A DNA stretch of 10,426 nucleotides from assembly GCA_021160885.1 (NCBI GenBank), contig JAGHBR010000420.1, positions 1 to 10,426 of the forward strand. Direction: 5' to 3'. The translations under genes and the position numbers were made by a program. Origin of the DNA: Caldisericaceae bacterium (GTDB lineage Bacteria; Calditrichota; Calditrichia; Calditrichales; Calditrichaceae). Under the pieces are notes generated by a model, which saw nothing but the letters and a program-made list of their open reading frames with translations, was not told where the DNA came from and ran no database searches. Positions 7,810 through 10,426 of this stretch are shown here, piece after piece. Each line of letters starts with the position of its first letter. Position 1 is the stretch's first letter.

Positions 7810-8466
7810 ATGAAAAGAGAGTACAAATTCCCTTTAGTAGTGGCAATAACGGGCGGAATTGGTAGTGGGCAATCCACCGTGGCCAATTTTTTTCGCAAGT
7901 GGGGCGCCTGGGTAATTAATGCCGATCAAAAGGCCAAAGAGGTTATTCAACGCGATCGGAGCGTAAAAAATGCTTTGCGTCAAACATTTGGCAAAGATAT
8001 TTTTGATCGTCGGGGCAAATTAATCACCAGCCGTTTAGCTAAGCTGGCCTTTAAGGATGAGCTGAACACGCAAAAATTGAACCAGATAGTCCATCCGCGC
8101 ATGGTAGCTTACCTGTTGGAAGAATTAGAACAGGCACGATTTTCACATAAATATCCTGTGGTGGCGGTAGATGCTGCCTTGATTTATGAAATTAGCATTG
8201 AACAGATGTTCGATGCCATCATTGTTGTTTACACGCCTTTAGACAAACGATTTAAACGGGTTAAACAGCGCGATGGCATGACGCATGCTGAGTTTTTAGC
8301 CCGCGTGGACAAACAAATTCCCCTGGAAGAAAAACGGCAATGGGCAGATTTTGTAATTGACAATAGCGGATCATTGGAAGAATTGGAAAAACAGAGTTGG
8401 ACGGTTTTCGAAAAATTGCTCAATATGCAGCGAAAAAAAGAACAGCAACTTTTAAAAGTTAGTTAA
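7810..8466 (+). CDS. coaE: Dephospho-CoA kinase with an altered P-loop
   Basis: CoaE performs the last step of coenzyme A synthesis, phosphorylating dephospho-CoA on the ribose 3'-hydroxyl with ATP. The 218-residue length is typical. Family landmarks are present: the P-loop at 15-23, INADQKAKEV (36-45, with the acidic residue equivalent to the catalytic Asp at D39), HPRM (95-98), DAALIYE (121-127, in place of the common D-x-PLLFE), QRD (153-155) and VIDNSG (182-187). Two positions depart from the usual pattern. The P-loop reads GGIGSGQST, with Gln21 (CAA, 7870-7872) where Lys is nearly invariant, and the first Asp of the D-A-D motif is Asn37. The rest is intact, so this is probably a functional lineage variant and not a decaying copy. 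GAGG at 7801-7804 serves as ribosome site across the protease stop, with a 2-nt gap. Its 3' end overlaps the convergent gene by 8 bp. Confidence 0.9.
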   Translation: MKREYKFPLVVAITGGIGSGQSTVANFFRKWGAWVINADQKAKEVIQRDRSVKNALRQTFGKDIFDRRGKLITSRLAKLAFKDELNTQKLNQIVHPRMVAYLLEELEQARFSHKYPVVAVDAALIYEISIEQMFDAIIVVYTPLDKRFKRVKQRDGMTHAEFLARVDKQIPLEEKRQWADFVIDNSGSLEELEKQSWTVFEKLLNMQRKKEQQLLKVS

Positions 8467-9439
8467 AAATAAATTTTTGCACAACCTGGGCAATTCCCAT
8501 GGATTCATCTAAAGGTTTGAAATTTCGCCAGTGACGAATGTAATTTTTAATGCACTGTTCTAGAGCCCGGTTACGGATAGTAGAACTCACTATGCGCACG
8601 CTTTCCGGGATGACATACCCTTCATAAGAAACTTTAAAAGCCACTTTAATAAATCCCCGACTATTGGCCGAAAATTTAGTGTGCTTGCGGAAACAATATT
8701 CAATCATGGGGGAATATTGATGAACGACTCTTTCAACTTCTTCAGGATCACGATAGCCCATTTCTGTAGGGGGTTCTTTGGTTAACTGTTCGGGCACGTC
8801 AAGGTAAGCCGTTCCCTGGCGCCTGACAACATAATTAAACAAATTATCCGGAGGCCCATCAACATTACCTGGATCAAAATTGGTAACACCTGCTTTCATG
8901 CTTGGCGGAACATTCAGTTTAACCTTCGTTGCCCTTTCCTGGAGCTCCTCTTCTTCGATGATCGGAATATCATTAAAATAGTCATCCACTTCCGGCAAAT
9001 TGTCGGCACTGGCCTGAGCCATTACCGGCGCTTTGAGAATCCCACGGGCCCGTGGTTGACTGGCTATTTTTTTTGCAATCTCCCGGCGTTGAGTTTCTCG
9101 TTTTAAAGTCGCTTCTTCGAGCGTTAAATCCACTTTGACAATCCGTTTGCTGGTTTTAATTTCGATCGGGGCTGTGATGACCACTGATTTAATGTCTTTT
9201 ACTTGCGGATCAATTTGCTGAATCTCTTCCATTAAAAGTTGCGACACAAACGTTTTGTACTTATGTAGAATGAGCTTTTCTGCCTTTTCATTAAATTTTG
9301 AATAATCGATTTGGGAATTGACAAAGATTAAAGCAGCAAAAATTAAAATAGTAAATACAAGGATTGAAAAATAAGTCTCGTCAATCCTCTGAGAAAGTCT
9401 CAGTCCAAATACTCGATTGAATTTAAAATTTTGCGCCAC
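8459..9439 (-). CDS. Single-pass membrane protein with AgmX/PglI/TonB-like C-terminal domain
   Basis: The 326-residue protein has a short cytoplasmic start, one membrane helix (about 24-40, FSILVFTILIFAALIFV), a charged helical and low-complexity periplasmic linker (about 45-230), and a C-terminal domain (about 233-326). That domain follows the AgmX/PglI-type TonB-like pattern: Y-C (C249), then GFIKVAFKVSYEGYVIPESV, SST, a second Cys (C296) and a terminal KFIFN strand. Proteins of this layout usually work with ExbB/ExbD-type proton-driven motors to transmit energy to the outer membrane or in gliding and adventurous-motility complexes. No ExbB/ExbD gene is in the window. The start is GTG (9437-9439) with GAGGAT four bases upstream. 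The nearest upstream ATG is out of frame and the next internal Met is residue 70. The two Cys could form a disulfide (inference). The family call is good; the partner and role are unknown. Confidence 0.8.
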   Translation of the reverse strand: MAQNFKFNRVFGLRLSQRIDETYFSILVFTILIFAALIFVNSQIDYSKFNEKAEKLILHKYKTFVSQLLMEEIQQIDPQVKDIKSVVITAPIEIKTSKRIVKVDLTLEEATLKRETQRREIAKKIASQPRARGILKAPVMAQASADNLPEVDDYFNDIPIIEEEELQERATKVKLNVPPSMKAGVTNFDPGNVDGPPDNLFNYVVRRQGTAYLDVPEQLTKEPPTEMGYRDPEEVERVVHQYSPMIEYCFRKHTKFSANSRGFIKVAFKVSYEGYVIPESVRIVSSTIRNRALEQCIKNYIRHWRNFKPLDESMGIAQVVQKFIFN

Positions 9440-9556
9440 TTTATCCTCATAAATTGTTTTAGCTTAAATATTCAGGAAAAATCAAAAATTCTTTGTGACT
9501 GGAATCACTGTGTATTTAGACTCTTTTATTTTACCTGTTTTAAAGCTTCAGAATGA

Positions 9557-9586
9557 AATATAATAATTTACAAAATGTTAAGCCAA
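9557..9586 (-). promoter_or_regulatory. Candidate sigma-70 promoter for the AgmX/TonB-like gene
   Basis: Read on the minus strand, TTGGCT (9586-9581), an 18-nt spacer and TATATT (9562-9557) match the -35 and -10 consensus at 4/6 and 5/6. Transcription would begin near 9550 and give a leader of about 110 nt before the GTG start. The region is AT-rich, so a chance match is possible. Confidence 0.35.
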
Positions 9587-9685
9587 AAAAATTGTAATTG
9601 AAGTTTTCCATTCAGGCAATCAGACTGAAACTAAAATTTAGCCACAAACTTGCCTGGCCGCCAGCCATGCAGTCCCTTAGCTAAT

Positions 9686-9706
9686 TGCATCGAAACAATC
9701 GATGCA
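9686..9706. repeat. Inverted repeat with 8-bp perfect arms
   Basis: TGCATCGA (9686-9693), loop AACAA, then TCGATGCA (9699-9706). No T-run follows on either strand, so it is not a standard intrinsic terminator. It lies about 190 bp upstream of the promoter for the decayed hydrolase gene and about 120 bp upstream of the minus-strand promoter, so a regulator-binding site is possible but unproven. Confidence 0.5.
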
Positions 9707-9874
9707 CTCTAAACTATTCGTCTATTAAACCATTTACCTAATTCCAAATCTTATTCCATAAACGCGTGTGATATTTGGAAGGAAAAATTTTTACGCTGTT
9801 TTTCTGGATGATGCACCAAACTCGTTATTAATTCTAGCAGGTTTATCATTCAAATTTTAGCAGCTTACAAAAAT

Positions 9875-9903
9875 TTGCCAATTATAGCCGAAGAGACTAA
9901 AAT
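9875..9903 (+). promoter_or_regulatory. Strong-looking sigma-70 type promoter upstream of the GH128-like pseudogene
   Basis: TTGCCA (9875-9880), a 17-nt spacer and TAAAAT (9898-9903) each match consensus at 5/6 with ideal spacing. Initiation near 9910 would leave a leader of about 40-50 nt to the start region of the downstream gene. It is the best promoter match in the window, and it apparently outlives an intact target gene. Confidence 0.45.
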
Positions 9904-9951
9904 CAACACAAATTTTTTTAAATTACCAAACAGAAAAATATTTACGGAGAA

Positions 9952-10310
9952 ATGATTTAATTGCTATTTGTAAGGAAACTCACTCTTTTAATAATCGTTA
10001 CGCTTATCTGGGGCTGCAATAACCAAAAGTCAACACCTACCGAATCGGTTGATTCCACCGTTACCATTCAAAAAAGTCCCAAACGCGGCTTGGCCTACAA
10101 CCTTGTTGCCCCTGCCGATTTTGAAGTTTTGAAAAACGGGGTTTCCTGGTGATACAACTGGTATTTTAAAACCGATGCCACCGACGATTATTACAAGACA
10201 TACCAGATTAAATTCATTCCCATGCTCTGGGGGGCAATAAAGCCAGCGACTATGTAGAAGTAAAAAATTTTAGGTTCTTCCGGCAATTGAATATAAAATT
10301 TGCAAAAAAA
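9952..10310 (+). pseudogene. Decayed secreted lipoprotein glycoside hydrolase, Asl1/GH128-like, 5' fragment
   Basis: The readable part begins with a basic, hydrophobic lipoprotein signal (LTLLIIVTLIWGC) and a Ser/Thr-rich spacer, then KRGLAYNLVAPADFEVLKNG. This matches the opening of Asl1/GH128-type beta-glucan hydrolases, where it continues into a VSWWYNW motif. Here the second Trp codon is TGA (10150-10152). Reading through gives YNWYFKTDATDDYYKTYQI and KFIPMLWG, still family-like. At the six-G run (10229-10234) the frame breaks: one extra G would restore G-N-K-A-S-D-Y-V-E-V-K-N-F. Beyond about 10270 the similarity fades, and the expected G-F-N-E-P catalytic segment is absent. The start may also be damaged. 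An ATG at 9952-9954 is followed two codons later by an in-frame TAA (9958-9960), leaving only a TTG at 9961 as an alternative start. At most about 100 of the roughly 250 or more expected residues remain. It is very unlikely to make an active enzyme. Confidence 0.75.
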
Positions 10311-10426
10311 ATAGGACATGATTAGAATACTTCCTTTAAAAGATGACACGCTTTATCGTGCCAAAATTTTCAAACTCATCGAACTTCTAAGATATTGTTT
10401 TTTGGGTTGCGGCTATGCTGCCTTAG

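Larger units (their letters stand above)
9440..9951. other. Divergent intergenic region with promoters and an inverted repeat
   Basis: No reading frame here has convincing start signals or a recognisable product. The stretch holds one candidate promoter for each flanking gene and an 8-bp-arm inverted repeat, all listed separately. A small CTGGC/GCCAG arm pair lies at 9654-9664. The rest is AT-rich and featureless by eye. I see no tRNA, no riboswitch-like conserved core and no clear rho-independent terminator. Confidence 0.65.

Noticed and set aside
9961..10152. A complete 63-residue small lipoprotein starting at TTG
   Set aside because: It stops in the middle of a conserved hydrolase motif and the following bases continue that family in the same frame, so it is the 5' end of a broken gene.
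10150..10152. TGA as a recoded Trp or selenocysteine codon
   Set aside because: The other genes here end normally, including the activator at TGA, and a frameshift lies just downstream. Simple gene decay explains both without a changed code.
10318..10426. Open frame starting ATG and running off the window edge (MIRILPLKDDTLYRAKIF...)
   Set aside because: AGGA lies only one base before the ATG, too close for a normal ribosome site. The 36 codons resemble nothing I recognise and could be non-coding debris. More downstream sequence would be needed to call it.

Overview
The window looks like chromosomal DNA from a moderately AT-rich Gram-negative bacterium of the Bacteroidota/Calditrichota/Ignavibacteria (FCB) group. 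A Caldithrix-like organism is my best guess. Three things point this way: a sigma-54 activator directly followed by an LptE-type lipoprotein, a large secreted protease ending in a FlgD-like/type IX-style C-terminal domain, and a TonB/AgmX-type envelope protein. The assignment rests on recognised families and gene order, not on a search.

Bases 1-591 hold no gene. They carry a ~150 bp structured, MITE/REP-like repeat (80-230), a short palindrome (343-361) and the leader of the first gene. Bases 592-8466 form one tightly packed plus-strand unit of five genes: a sigma-54 dependent activator without a receiver domain, lptE, an acidic TPR protein, a 1344-residue subtilisin-like protease and dephospho-CoA kinase (coaE). 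The junctions are a 4-bp overlap, an 18-nt gap containing a purine-rich ribosome site, a 1-bp overlap and a 2-nt gap, so co-transcription and translational coupling are likely. The unit mixes envelope biogenesis (LptE), secretion (protease) and core metabolism (CoaE).

A convergent minus-strand gene (8459-9439) encodes a single-pass membrane protein with an AgmX/PglI/TonB-like C-terminal domain. Its 3' end overlaps that of coaE by 8 bp, leaving no intergenic terminator. Bases 9440-9951 are non-coding, with a putative promoter in each direction and one clean inverted repeat.

Bases 9952-10310 are the decayed 5' end of a secreted lipoprotein glycoside hydrolase of the Asl1/GH128 type. It has an in-frame TGA in a conserved Trp-rich motif, a frameshift at a G run and no recognisable remainder. 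The 63-residue ORF visible there is a fragment, not a real small gene.

I see no phage, CRISPR, defence or biosynthetic system. The points most worth a second look are the Lys-to-Gln change in the CoaE P-loop, the decayed GH128 gene and the structured repeat.
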